Source: CAVXAE01 sp044225565
Lineage (GTDB): Bacteria; Pseudomonadota; Gammaproteobacteria; Steroidobacterales; Steroidobacteraceae
Length of the DNA stretch: 12,655 nucleotides
Reading direction: 5' to 3'
Assembly (NCBI GenBank): GCA_044225565.1
Contig: JBGAIL010000143.1
Location: 1 to 12,655 of the forward strand
The position numbers and the translations under genes are program-made. This document shows positions 6,601-12,655 of the stretch, one piece after another. Positions within the stretch are counted from its first letter, which is position 1, and each line of letters opens with the position of its first letter. The notes beneath the pieces are model-generated. The model did no database searches. It was not told the origin of the DNA and was given only the letters and a program-made list of their open reading frames with translations.

Positions 6601-8203
6601 TCCGCGGGTCCGCGGTCAGGTCCAGCAGGTCGATCTCCTCTTCCACGGCATGGAAGGCGTCGTCGCCGATCACCTCGCGGCTGCGCAGGTCCACCAGCAC
6701 CTGGCGCTGAGCCTGCACGGCGCGACGTTGCAACGCGGCCAGGGCAGACTCGCTGCGGCCGGGATGAGGCTCCGACGCTTCGTCCTGTCCCATTCTCCGG
6801 CGCGCTTCGTATTCGCGGCGGAGCAGCTCCGCGGCATCGCGGTCCTCGGCTCCTTCCAGCGTGAGCAGCGCCGCTTTAGCGGTCTCCGCGCGCGCCAGGC
6901 CGATTTCGCGATCGACGGAATCATCCTCGGACAGGCAGACGCGCCTCATCAGCGGGCCGAGCGTGAGGCCCTGGAGCACCAGCGTGCTCAGCACCACGCT
7001 GAACGCGGTGAGCAGGATGAGATCGCGATACGGGAAGGCCGCCTCCCCATCCGGTAGCGCCAGCGCCGCAGCGACCGTCACCACGCCCCGCATGCCCGCC
7101 CACGAGACGACCAGGCCGGATCCTACGGTCGGCGACATCCTCGAATGCTTCTGGGCGATCCCGTGGCGCCGGAATCTCCAGCGCGCGTATGCATTTTGAG
7201 GCATCCACCACAGCAGGCGCACCAGCACGACGACGGCGCAGACCACGAGCGCGAAGGTGACGTAGGTGTGCGCCTCCTCCGGCCGGATTCGCTGGAGGAT
7301 GCCGCGCAACTGCAGGCCGATGAGCAGGAACGCCAGCGCGTTCAGGACGAACACCGCGACGTCCCAGACGGCATAGGATGCAATGCGGTGTCGTCCGTCC
7401 ACGCGACCGGGCACATGGCGTGCGAGACTCATCGCATATGCAACCACGGTGATGATGGCCGAGAGCCCGAGGCGCTCCGCGATGACCCAGACCGCGAACG
7501 TGCTGATGAACTGCAACAGCACGGAGATGGGAATGTCCTCGATGCGCGAAGTCATCCAGACGTAGGCTCTCGCCAGGACGATGCCCGCCACCACGCCACC
7601 TACGCCGGTGAGCAGCAGCGTCAGCAGCATGCCGGTGCCTGAGAATGCGCCCGTCATCGCCGCGATCACGGCGACGCGATAGATGAGAAGCGCGGTGGCG
7701 TCGTTGAAGAGGCTCTCGCCCTCCAGGATGACCATGAGCCGATGCGGCGGGCGCAGCCGCCTGAGCACCGCCGTGGCGGCCGAAGCGTCCGGCGGTGCGA
7801 CGATGGCGCCGAGGGCGATGGCCGCGGCCCACGGCATCTCCGGCACGATCATGCGCGCCGCGACGGCCACCGCAGCAATGGTCACCAGCACGGTGACGAG
7901 CGCCAGGTTGACGACCGGCCACAGGTTGTCGCGCAGGTCCCGCGGCGACGCATCGTAAGCTGCATCCAGCAACACGGGCGCGACGAACAGGGCGAGCGCG
8001 AGCTCGGGGTCGAGCCTGACCTCGGGCACGCCCGGCACCAGCGCCAGTGCAGCCCCGCCGAGCGCCAGCAGCGCCGGATACGGCATGCCGAGCCGATTCG
8101 CCCACAGCGACAGGATCGCGCCGAAGAGCAACAGAGCTATGGCGAGCTCGAAGAGGATCACGTGGGAAGAGTGCCGCTTCGAAGCGTGGATGACAATGCG
8201 CAT
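6584..8203 (-). CDS. CPA1 family Na+/H+ antiporter (NhaP type)
   Basis: Inner-membrane secondary transporter exchanging Na+ (or another monovalent cation) for protons, used in pH and salt homeostasis. From the ATG at 8203 it has 539 residues: about 12 hydrophobic segments from 16 to 415, then a charged cytoplasmic tail of about 120 residues (425-539) with Arg/Glu/Asp-rich helices. Family signatures are visible: AIVAPPDASAATAV (133-146), holding the ion-binding Pro-Pro-Asp; EGESLFNDATALL (161-173), holding the second essential Asn-Asp; and SWAGMRGVVTVAAALALP (367-384). The position after PPDA is Ser where Val is common. Alternative in-frame ATGs at 8218 and 8230 would add 5 or 9 residues; none has a strong Shine-Dalgarno, and 8203 has only AGG 4 nt upstream. 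The gene is divergent from the aspartate dehydrogenase with only about 10-25 bp between starts, and its end overlaps the MscS-like gene by 17 bp. Exact cation specificity cannot be read from sequence. Confidence 0.92.
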   Translation of the reverse strand: MRIVIHASKRHSSHVILFELAIALLLFGAILSLWANRLGMPYPALLALGGAALALVPGVPEVRLDPELALALFVAPVLLDAAYDASPRDLRDNLWPVVNLALVTVLVTIAAVAVAARMIVPEMPWAAAIALGAIVAPPDASAATAVLRRLRPPHRLMVILEGESLFNDATALLIYRVAVIAAMTGAFSGTGMLLTLLLTGVGGVVAGIVLARAYVWMTSRIEDIPISVLLQFISTFAVWVIAERLGLSAIITVVAYAMSLARHVPGRVDGRHRIASYAVWDVAVFVLNALAFLLIGLQLRGILQRIRPEEAHTYVTFALVVCAVVVLVRLLWWMPQNAYARWRFRRHGIAQKHSRMSPTVGSGLVVSWAGMRGVVTVAAALALPDGEAAFPYRDLILLTAFSVVLSTLVLQGLTLGPLMRRVCLSEDDSVDREIGLARAETAKAALLTLEGAEDRDAAELLRREYEARRRMGQDEASEPHPGRSESALAALQRRAVQAQRQVLVDLRSREVIGDDAFHAVEEEIDLLDLTADPRIRPDL

Positions 8204-8229
8204 CCGGCCTGAAGGCATAATCGCACTCA
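8193..8229 (+). promoter_or_regulatory. Possible -10 box for a leaderless aspartate dehydrogenase transcript
   Basis: CATAAT (8216-8221) differs from the sigma-70 -10 consensus at one position, in a region otherwise rich in GC. It lies 7 nt before the ATG at 8229, the distance expected between a -10 box and a transcription start, so the mRNA could begin at or next to the start codon. GAAGG (8211-8215) is 13 nt away, too far for a good Shine-Dalgarno. A matching -35 is poor (GACAAT at 8193-8198, 17 bp upstream, matches consensus weakly). Speculative. Confidence 0.25.
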
Positions 8230-9050
8230 TGCAGCCCACGTCCGCAGGCTCGAAATCGGTCGCCATCGGCGGGCTGGGCGCCATCGGCCTGAGCGTCGCA
8301 CGGCAGCTGGATCGCGATCCGCGAGGGCTGCAGCTCGTTGCCGTGGCGGCTTCGAGTCCCGAGCGTGCGCGGCAGAAAACCGCGTCGTTCCGCAACCCGC
8401 CGCGCATCGTGGATGCGGCGGGGCTCGCGGAGGCGGAAATCGTGCTGGAAGCCGCGCCGGCAGCCGCTTTCGAGTCCATCGCACGACCGGCGCTGGAGGC
8501 AGGGCGGACGCTGGTGGTGGCTTCGGCCGGCGCGCTGTTGCGCAACCGGCATCTCATCGAAGTCGCCGAACGGAGCGGCGCGCGCATCGTCCTGCCCAGC
8601 GGGGCGCTGGCCGGGCTGGATGCCATCCGCGCACTGGCGCTGGATGAGGTCGCGAGCGTGGTGCTCGAGACGCGCAAGCCGCCCAAAGGCCTGGCAGGCG
8701 CGCCTTACCTGATCCGCAACGGCGTGGAGGTGGAAAAGATCCGCGAAGCCACCTGCGTGTTCCGGGGCACTGCTCTGGAAGCAGCGGAAGGATTTCCCGC
8801 GAACGCGAACGTGGCGGCGACCCTGGCGCTCGCCGGCATCGGGCCGGAGGCGACTCGAGTCGAGATCTGGGCGGACCCTGCCGTCATGCGCAACACGCAC
8901 ACCATTCGCGTGCAGGCCGCGGCAGCGCGCCTGGAGATCCGGGTGGAATCGGAGCCCTCGCCTGACAATCCGCGGACGAGCCGGCTCGCACCGCTGTCGG
9001 TGCTTGCGTGCCTCAGGGGACTCGATGCGGTACTTCGCTCGGGCAGCTAG
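8229..9050 (+). CDS. nadX: L-aspartate dehydrogenase (DUF108/NadX family)
   Basis: NAD(P)-dependent oxidoreductase that converts L-aspartate to iminoaspartate/oxaloacetate plus ammonia. In some organisms iminoaspartate feeds NadA for NAD synthesis; others use the enzyme in aspartate catabolism. The 273-residue product has the usual family length (about 265). Visible: a Rossmann fold with the dinucleotide loop GGLGAIG (14-20); LEAAP (73-77); ASAGAL (98-103); LPSGALAGLDAI (122-133); ETRKPPKG (147-154); GFPANANVAATLALAGIG (188-205); ADP (216-218); NTHTI (222-226), whose Asn and His match the pair assigned to catalysis in characterised AspDH; and NPRTSRLAPLSVLACLR (247-263). ATG 8229 gives the glycine loop its normal distance from the N-terminus; the longer frame back to 8085 is antisense to the antiporter. 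nadA, nadC and nadB are not in the window, so the pathway is open. It is a lone plus-strand gene between two minus-strand genes. Confidence 0.88.
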   Translation: MQPTSAGSKSVAIGGLGAIGLSVARQLDRDPRGLQLVAVAASSPERARQKTASFRNPPRIVDAAGLAEAEIVLEAAPAAAFESIARPALEAGRTLVVASAGALLRNRHLIEVAERSGARIVLPSGALAGLDAIRALALDEVASVVLETRKPPKGLAGAPYLIRNGVEVEKIREATCVFRGTALEAAEGFPANANVAATLALAGIGPEATRVEIWADPAVMRNTHTIRVQAAAARLEIRVESEPSPDNPRTSRLAPLSVLACLRGLDAVLRSGS

Positions 9051-9057
9051 AACCTGG

Positions 9058-9073
9058 CTCAGAACTGTCTGAG
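9058..9073 (+). terminator. Small hairpin after the aspartate dehydrogenase gene
   Basis: CTCAGA (9058-9063) and TCTGAG (9068-9073) pair perfectly around an ACTG loop, starting 8 nt after the stop codon. The stem is only 6 bp and no T-run follows, so any terminator activity is uncertain. Confidence 0.2.
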
Positions 9074-9374
9074 GATACGGAGGGCGGCGAGACAGATCCC
9101 GATCGGCCAGATACCCCCTGGAATGCCGCCTCACCATCACGCTTTCCGGCACCCCAACCGACTCGTCACCGCGGTCGCGAGCTGCTGCATTCTCAGGCTT
9201 GCATGTAGCGAAATACCGGCCCGTCGGGCTCGTGGTATCAGCACGCCCGGAAATACCTGGCATGGAATCGATGCGGGAACTGCAATATCCGCGCCGCCGC
9301 CGGCCCAACGGCTGGGAGGCGCAAGAACGCGATCTCGACACAAGTCGTCGTTTCGATTCTTCTTGGGGCAAAGC
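9074..9374. other. Gene-free convergent intergenic region
   Basis: About 300 bp between the converging ends of the aspartate dehydrogenase and the first serine hydrolase. Frames here give short, arginine-rich translations without recognisable motifs, and I see no RNA gene. The octamer GAAATACC occurs twice (9210-9217 and 9250-9257) with GGTAT (9234-9238) between, so two alternative 5-bp pairings are possible. The first is extended by GCCC (9219-9222) with GGGC (9226-9229). It may act as a terminator region for either neighbour; nothing stronger can be said. Confidence 0.4.
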
Positions 9375-10847
9375 TCAGTCGTTTCGAACGAATGCGATTC
9401 CCTGCATTCGGCTGCCGTGAACGGTGAAGCCTTGAATCCCTTCTCCGGCAGCGCGCCGGAGCTTGAACGTGTAACCCGCACAGCGAATCAGCTCGCCGGA
9501 GAGCATGCGGACCGACTCGCACAGCGGCTCTGCGCGGGAAGCGGCCTGGTAGCTTGAAACGGCACTCACCTGCAATCCGCGGGCACCCGGTGCGAACACG
9601 TAGTCCGCCGCGAGCTCCTCCGAGCGATAACGCCCAGCAAGCGCGCCGGCAATTTCGGGTGTAAGCGCAGTGGACGCGGCATCCACCGGATTGGCAGGGA
9701 ACTGCCGTGGGGGCGACCACTCGCCGGTCAAGCCGATTCCCCGGGACGCATCGAGAACTTTCTCCGCAAGCGACCATGGGAAGACGTCGCTCCTGTTGCA
9801 CAGCACCGCGATGCCGAGCTTCTTTTCTGGCAGTCGCAAATACTCGGAGCGAAAACCGGCAGCGGAGCCTCCGTGCGCCACCCAATCGACGCCGCGCCGC
9901 TTGCCCACGTGGACACCGCCGGCATAGCTCAGCTGATCCGTCAGCGGAATGGGCTCGCCATTTGACAGCGTGCCCGGAGTCAGCAGCAGCCGCCGCGTGC
10001 TCCGGGTCCAGACTTTGTGGCCGACGTGGAAATCCCGGTCGAACCTCTGCATGTCCGCAATGGACGTCATCAGCCCGCCGGAGCCCCCGAAAGGCGGATA
10101 CGAATCCCTGAGCACATAGCCGGCCGGCGCGGCTCCGTAGCCCCGCGCCACCTTCACCTGCGGCGGATTGGGGCCGTGACGCACGTAGCTGGAGCTCATG
10201 CCCAACGGCGACAGGATGCGAGCGCGCACCCATTCATGAAACGGCATTCCCGAGGCGCGCGCGACGATCTCTGCGAGCAGGAAGTAGCCGCTGTTGGTGT
10301 AGTCGTGCCGCGTGCCTGGAGTGAAATTCAGCCCCCGCTGCCGCACGATCATGGCCAGAGTAGCCGGGATACTGAGCTCGTCACGGATTGGGACACCTGC
10401 AAGGGTGAACAGGTCGAGATAATCACGCAGGCCCGCCGTGTGATACAGCAGCATCGATACTGTCATGGGCGTGCCGTAGCCTGGCAGCTCGGGAACGTAG
10501 CGGCGCACGTCATCCGTGAGCTTTACCTTGCCCTCTTCGATCGCCTTTGCGAGCGCGAGCGCGGTGAACTGTTTCGAGGTGGATGCGGCGTAGAACAAGG
10601 TGTTGTCCGTCAACCGCTCATCCGTCGCGATATCGGCTGCACCGAATCCGCCAGTGAACAGCGAACGGCCCCGCTCGAATACCCCGACCGCGCAGCCCGG
10701 CGTCGCTGGCGAGGAGAACTGGCTGAAAATTTTCACGATATCCGCACTGGAGATCGTCTCCGCGGATATCGCTGCCGGCATGTTGGACAATCCCAACGTC
10801 GCCGCGAGCAGACTACGGCAGAATCGGACAGCGCGTACGGCGATCAT
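9375..10847 (-). CDS. Exported serine hydrolase, class C beta-lactamase family (S12), copy 1
   Basis: A 490-residue secreted serine hydrolase of the beta-lactamase/D-alanyl-D-alanine peptidase/esterase family (S12, Pfam Beta-lactamase). A signal peptide at 1-29 ends in Ala-Ile-Ser-Ala before Glu30, so the protein acts in the periplasm or beyond. The catalytic triad motifs are complete: SxxK as Ser89-Thr-Ser-Lys92 within FYAASTSKQFT, YxN as Tyr183-Thr-Asn185, and HxG as His325-Gly-Gly327. Also typical are LLYHTAGLRDY (133-143), PGTRHDYTNSGYFLLAEI (177-194), SPLGM (213-217) and GGLMTSIADM (257-266). A C-terminal beta-rich domain follows (about 385-490). ATG 10847 was chosen because it places the signal peptide at the N-terminus; the frame stays open to 11078 inside the next gene. 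Only a weak purine stretch (GAGAG) precedes the start. It is the last of a minus-strand array, 92 bp after the next copy. Substrate unknown: the family includes beta-lactamases, esterases, amidases and DD-peptidases. Confidence 0.9.
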   Translation of the reverse strand: MIAVRAVRFCRSLLAATLGLSNMPAAISAETISSADIVKIFSQFSSPATPGCAVGVFERGRSLFTGGFGAADIATDERLTDNTLFYAASTSKQFTALALAKAIEEGKVKLTDDVRRYVPELPGYGTPMTVSMLLYHTAGLRDYLDLFTLAGVPIRDELSIPATLAMIVRQRGLNFTPGTRHDYTNSGYFLLAEIVARASGMPFHEWVRARILSPLGMSSSYVRHGPNPPQVKVARGYGAAPAGYVLRDSYPPFGGSGGLMTSIADMQRFDRDFHVGHKVWTRSTRRLLLTPGTLSNGEPIPLTDQLSYAGGVHVGKRRGVDWVAHGGSAAGFRSEYLRLPEKKLGIAVLCNRSDVFPWSLAEKVLDASRGIGLTGEWSPPRQFPANPVDAASTALTPEIAGALAGRYRSEELAADYVFAPGARGLQVSAVSSYQAASRAEPLCESVRMLSGELIRCAGYTFKLRRAAGEGIQGFTVHGSRMQGIAFVRND

Positions 10848-10878
10848 GACGCTCTCGCGGGTCGGGCCTGCTAGCGGG

Positions 10879-10913
10879 CCGGGGTCGCCAGTGAGAACGA
10901 GAATGGACCCCGG
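10879..10913 (-). terminator. Inverted repeat between serine hydrolase copies 2 and 1
   Basis: CCGGGGTC (10879-10886) and GACCCCGG (10906-10913) form a perfect 8-bp GC-rich inverted repeat with a 19-nt loop in the 92-bp spacer. A separate perfect palindrome GCGCATGCGC lies at 10924-10933. No U-run follows on the minus strand, so this may be a pause site, a regulatory element or chance; intrinsic termination is not supported. Confidence 0.25.
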
Positions 10914-10939
10914 TGCACATCTCGCGCATGCGCCTGCGA

Positions 10940-12445
10940 TCACTTTTTCCTCAATTCCGTCCAGTGTGTCAGCGTCATCGTCATGCCACGGATGTAGGGA
11001 CGCTCGTGATCGGAGCCGACCGTGGCACCACCGTTTAGCGTGCCCCCGCGGAAAGTGAGATCGAAGTCGAGCAGGCAAGGACAGTTTCGCTGCGTGTCCG
11101 AAGTGCCAACATCCCCTGTCATGGAGCCACGCAGGCGGCCCTCTGCGAAGTCCGGGCCTTCCTGGCTCCCGGCCCAGCGTGTTAGCAGCGTGACCGGTTG
11201 CCGGCCCAGCGTGGCGCGCACTTCACCCGAGTCGCGAATGTCCAGAACCAGCGGGACGTCTGCGTTTCCCGTATGCACGGTACCTTCCCACACGCCGACG
11301 GCCTGCCCGGTGGGTCGGACAGGCGGCTCTGCCGCGCGCCGCCCTTCGAAGTCGTCGTGCCAGTCTTTGACCATGGCGCGCATGATCTGGTCGAAGATCT
11401 CGCCCACCAGCACCCTGTCCACGCGGGAGAAGCGATTGATCAGAACGACAGCCACGATCTGCTCGGACGGAATCAACGCCAACAAGGTCGAAACACCGGC
11501 AAGCCCGCCACCGTGAGTGACCACCTGATAGCCGTTCCGCGGCACGATCTGCCATCCCAGGCCGAAGCCCCTATCGTCCCGGCCGCTGCGCATATGGGGG
11601 CGCTGCATATCGTCGATGAGCGCCCCCGGAAGGATGGGCGCCTGATCGGGCAACGGGTTCTTCAGGTGGAACAGACCAAAGCGCGCGAGGTCGTGCGCGC
11701 TGGAATACACCTCTGCGGCGGCCGGGGTATCCGTGACGAACGATGCCAGCGGCGCCGTGGACAGGTCGTAGGGCCGCGCCGCATAGGCTTCGAGCGCGGG
11801 CGTCAGGCGGACCGAGGTGTGATGCATGCCCAGGGGCGCGAACACTTCCTGGCGCATGTAATCGGCGAACGGTTGCCCCGACGTGCGCTCGATGATGTAA
11901 CCGAGCACACCCATGCCGAGGTTGGAATAGATCAGCTGCTCGCCAGGCGGCACGACCAGATTTCCGTAGCGGAGGATCGTGAGATCCATCGGCGGCTGGC
12001 GATACGGCTCATCGTCGAAGAAATACTGGAAATGGGCCGGCAGTCCGGCGCTGTGACTGGCCAGCCGCCGCAGCGTCGCCTCGTCCGCATCGCCGATGCG
12101 CGCCTTGAGCTTCGCATCGCCCAGGTAGTCATTGGCGGGCCGGTCGAGATCTGCCTTGCCCTTGGCGACGAGTGTCATCAGGCCGGTGACCGTGATGGGC
12201 TTGGAGATCGAGGCCTGCAGGTAGAGGCTGTGCTCCGTCGCCGGCACGCGGCGCTCCAGGTCGGCCCATCCGAAACCCTCTTCCCACCCGATGCGGCCTT
12301 TTCGCGCCACTGCAACCGAGATCGACGGCGTGGGCGTCTCCACGAGCAGGCGGCGGATGTACTGCCGGACGGGATCGAAGGTATCCGCCGCGACAGCATC
12401 GGCGAACATCATCAGAATCAGGGCCAGAGCAGGGAAACGTCGCAT
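10940..12445 (-). CDS. Exported serine hydrolase, class C beta-lactamase family (S12), copy 2
   Basis: A 501-residue secreted S12 serine hydrolase. The N-terminus MRRFPALALILMMFADAVA is a signal peptide, cleaved at about residue 19. Active-site motifs: SxxK as Ser79-Ile-Ser-Lys82 in LQASISKPIT, YxN as Tyr173-Ser-Asn175 in IYSNLGM, and HxG as His311-Gly-Gly313 in VVTHGGGLAGVS. Also LASHSAGLP (128-136) and APLGMHHTSV (203-212). The hydrolase domain ends near residue 365. A separate beta-rich C-terminal domain (about 375-501) contains VWEGTV and ends in LNGGAT...LTHWTELRKK, a tail repeated in the partial gene upstream. Start: GAGGAG (12455-12460) is 9 nt from the ATG at 12445 and only 3 nt from an ATG at 12451, which directly follows the upstream stop codon; the former spacing is better, and the difference is two residues. 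The tight junction implies co-transcription and coupled translation with the upstream paralogue. Substrate unknown. Confidence 0.92.
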   Translation of the reverse strand: MRRFPALALILMMFADAVAADTFDPVRQYIRRLLVETPTPSISVAVARKGRIGWEEGFGWADLERRVPATEHSLYLQASISKPITVTGLMTLVAKGKADLDRPANDYLGDAKLKARIGDADEATLRRLASHSAGLPAHFQYFFDDEPYRQPPMDLTILRYGNLVVPPGEQLIYSNLGMGVLGYIIERTSGQPFADYMRQEVFAPLGMHHTSVRLTPALEAYAARPYDLSTAPLASFVTDTPAAAEVYSSAHDLARFGLFHLKNPLPDQAPILPGALIDDMQRPHMRSGRDDRGFGLGWQIVPRNGYQVVTHGGGLAGVSTLLALIPSEQIVAVVLINRFSRVDRVLVGEIFDQIMRAMVKDWHDDFEGRRAAEPPVRPTGQAVGVWEGTVHTGNADVPLVLDIRDSGEVRATLGRQPVTLLTRWAGSQEGPDFAEGRLRGSMTGDVGTSDTQRNCPCLLDFDLTFRGGTLNGGATVGSDHERPYIRGMTMTLTHWTELRKK

Positions 12446-12451
12446 CGCCAT

Positions 12452-12655
12452 CTACTCCTCATGGTGTTTACGCAGATCGACCCAATGCGTCAGCGCATTG
12501 CCGCGCGGATGGCGTGCCAATGCGGTCGCTCCGCCGTTCAGCACGTTGCCGCGAAACTGCAGAGACAGCCGCACGTAGCCGGGACGCCGGCGGCGCACGT
12601 CCACCGAATCGATCTCGCCGGTAAAGTCTCCCGTCAGCCGGTCATCCGTGAAGTG
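12452..12655 (-). CDS. C-terminal end of a third serine hydrolase paralogue, 5' part outside window
   Basis: My minus-strand translation from the right edge gives 67 codons and a TAG at 12452-12454. It includes DDRLTGDFTGEI, LQFRGNVLNGGATAL and ALTHWVDLRKHHEE. The blocks FRG..LNGGAT and LTHW..LRK correspond, in order and spacing, to the last residues of the neighbouring serine hydrolase (FRGGTLNGGAT and LTHWTELRKK), so this is very likely the C-terminal domain of another copy. The catalytic domain is not in the window, so activity cannot be judged. The GAG GAG of its final codons doubles as the Shine-Dalgarno of the next gene. Confidence 0.8.
   Translation of the reverse strand, partial: HFTDDRLTGDFTGEIDSVDVRRRRPGYVRLSLQFRGNVLNGGATALARHPRGNALTHWVDLRKHHEE
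12455..12460 (-). promoter_or_regulatory. Shine-Dalgarno of serine hydrolase copy 2 inside the preceding gene
   Basis: GAGGAG on the minus strand encodes the last two Glu codons of the upstream paralogue and is followed by TAG ATG GCG ATG. Spacing is 3 nt to the first ATG (12451) and 9 nt to the second (12445), which favours the second. The overlap suggests translational coupling within the array. Confidence 0.55.

Noticed and set aside
8204..8686. N-terminal extension of the antiporter frame up to 8686
   Set aside because: The added 161 residues are Ser/Ala/Arg-rich, antisense to the dehydrogenase, and would precede the first membrane helix by an implausible low-complexity region.
6921..9371. 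An 816-codon minus-strand open frame across the antiporter and aspartate dehydrogenase
   Set aside because: Arg/Ala/Gly/His-rich with no domain; overlaps the antiporter in a different frame on the same strand and the dehydrogenase in antisense.
9137..9481. A 114-codon minus-strand frame in the convergent intergenic region
   Set aside because: It starts inside the serine hydrolase gene in another frame, has no Shine-Dalgarno and resembles no family known to me.
10848..11078. N-terminal extension of serine hydrolase copy 1 up to 11078
   Set aside because: It overlaps the 3' end of copy 2 in another frame and would place the signal peptide about 77 residues inside the protein.

Overview
This GC-rich, densely coded window has strong third-position G/C bias, which produces long meaningless antisense reading frames. 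It looks like the chromosome of a Gram-negative bacterium. An opgG-opgH pair, an AspDH of the DUF108 type and several exported serine hydrolases fit a gammaproteobacterium, perhaps of the Xanthomonadales/Nevskiales/Steroidobacter kind. That placement is inference from gene content only. No tRNA, rRNA, CRISPR array, insertion sequence or phage gene was seen.

Left part (1-4550, all on the minus strand). Reading right to left there is a lipoprotein of the PotF/PotD substrate-binding family, a spacer of about 216 bp with a strong nested inverted repeat, then opgG and opgH. opgG and opgH lie 11 bp apart and form an operon for osmoregulated periplasmic glucan synthesis; opgH runs off the left edge. 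The OpgH start is well supported and gives a protein without the long cytoplasmic N-terminus of E. coli OpgH.

Middle part (4672-9050). An MscS-family mechanosensitive channel with a large periplasmic coiled-coil domain is divergent from the lipoprotein gene. Its 3' end overlaps, tail to tail by 17 bp, that of a CPA1 (NhaP-type) Na+/H+ antiporter on the minus strand. The antiporter is divergent, with at most about 25 bp between starts, from an L-aspartate dehydrogenase gene. OPG synthesis, an MscS-like channel and a cation/proton antiporter all concern osmotic and ionic balance, so this stretch reads as an osmoadaptation neighbourhood.

Right part (9051-12655). A gene-free convergent region of about 320 bp is followed by a tandem minus-strand array of exported class C beta-lactamase-like (S12) serine hydrolases. 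Two are complete and a third is represented only by its last 67 codons at the right edge. The third and second genes abut (stop codon directly followed by ATG) and share a C-terminal motif, which points to local duplication.

Most of the window consists of known families. The least ordinary items are the orphan PotF-like lipoprotein with several polyamine-pocket residues changed, the short OpgH, the coiled-coil MscS channel beside them, and the nested inverted repeat upstream of opgG. I did not find convincing evidence for an entirely new system.
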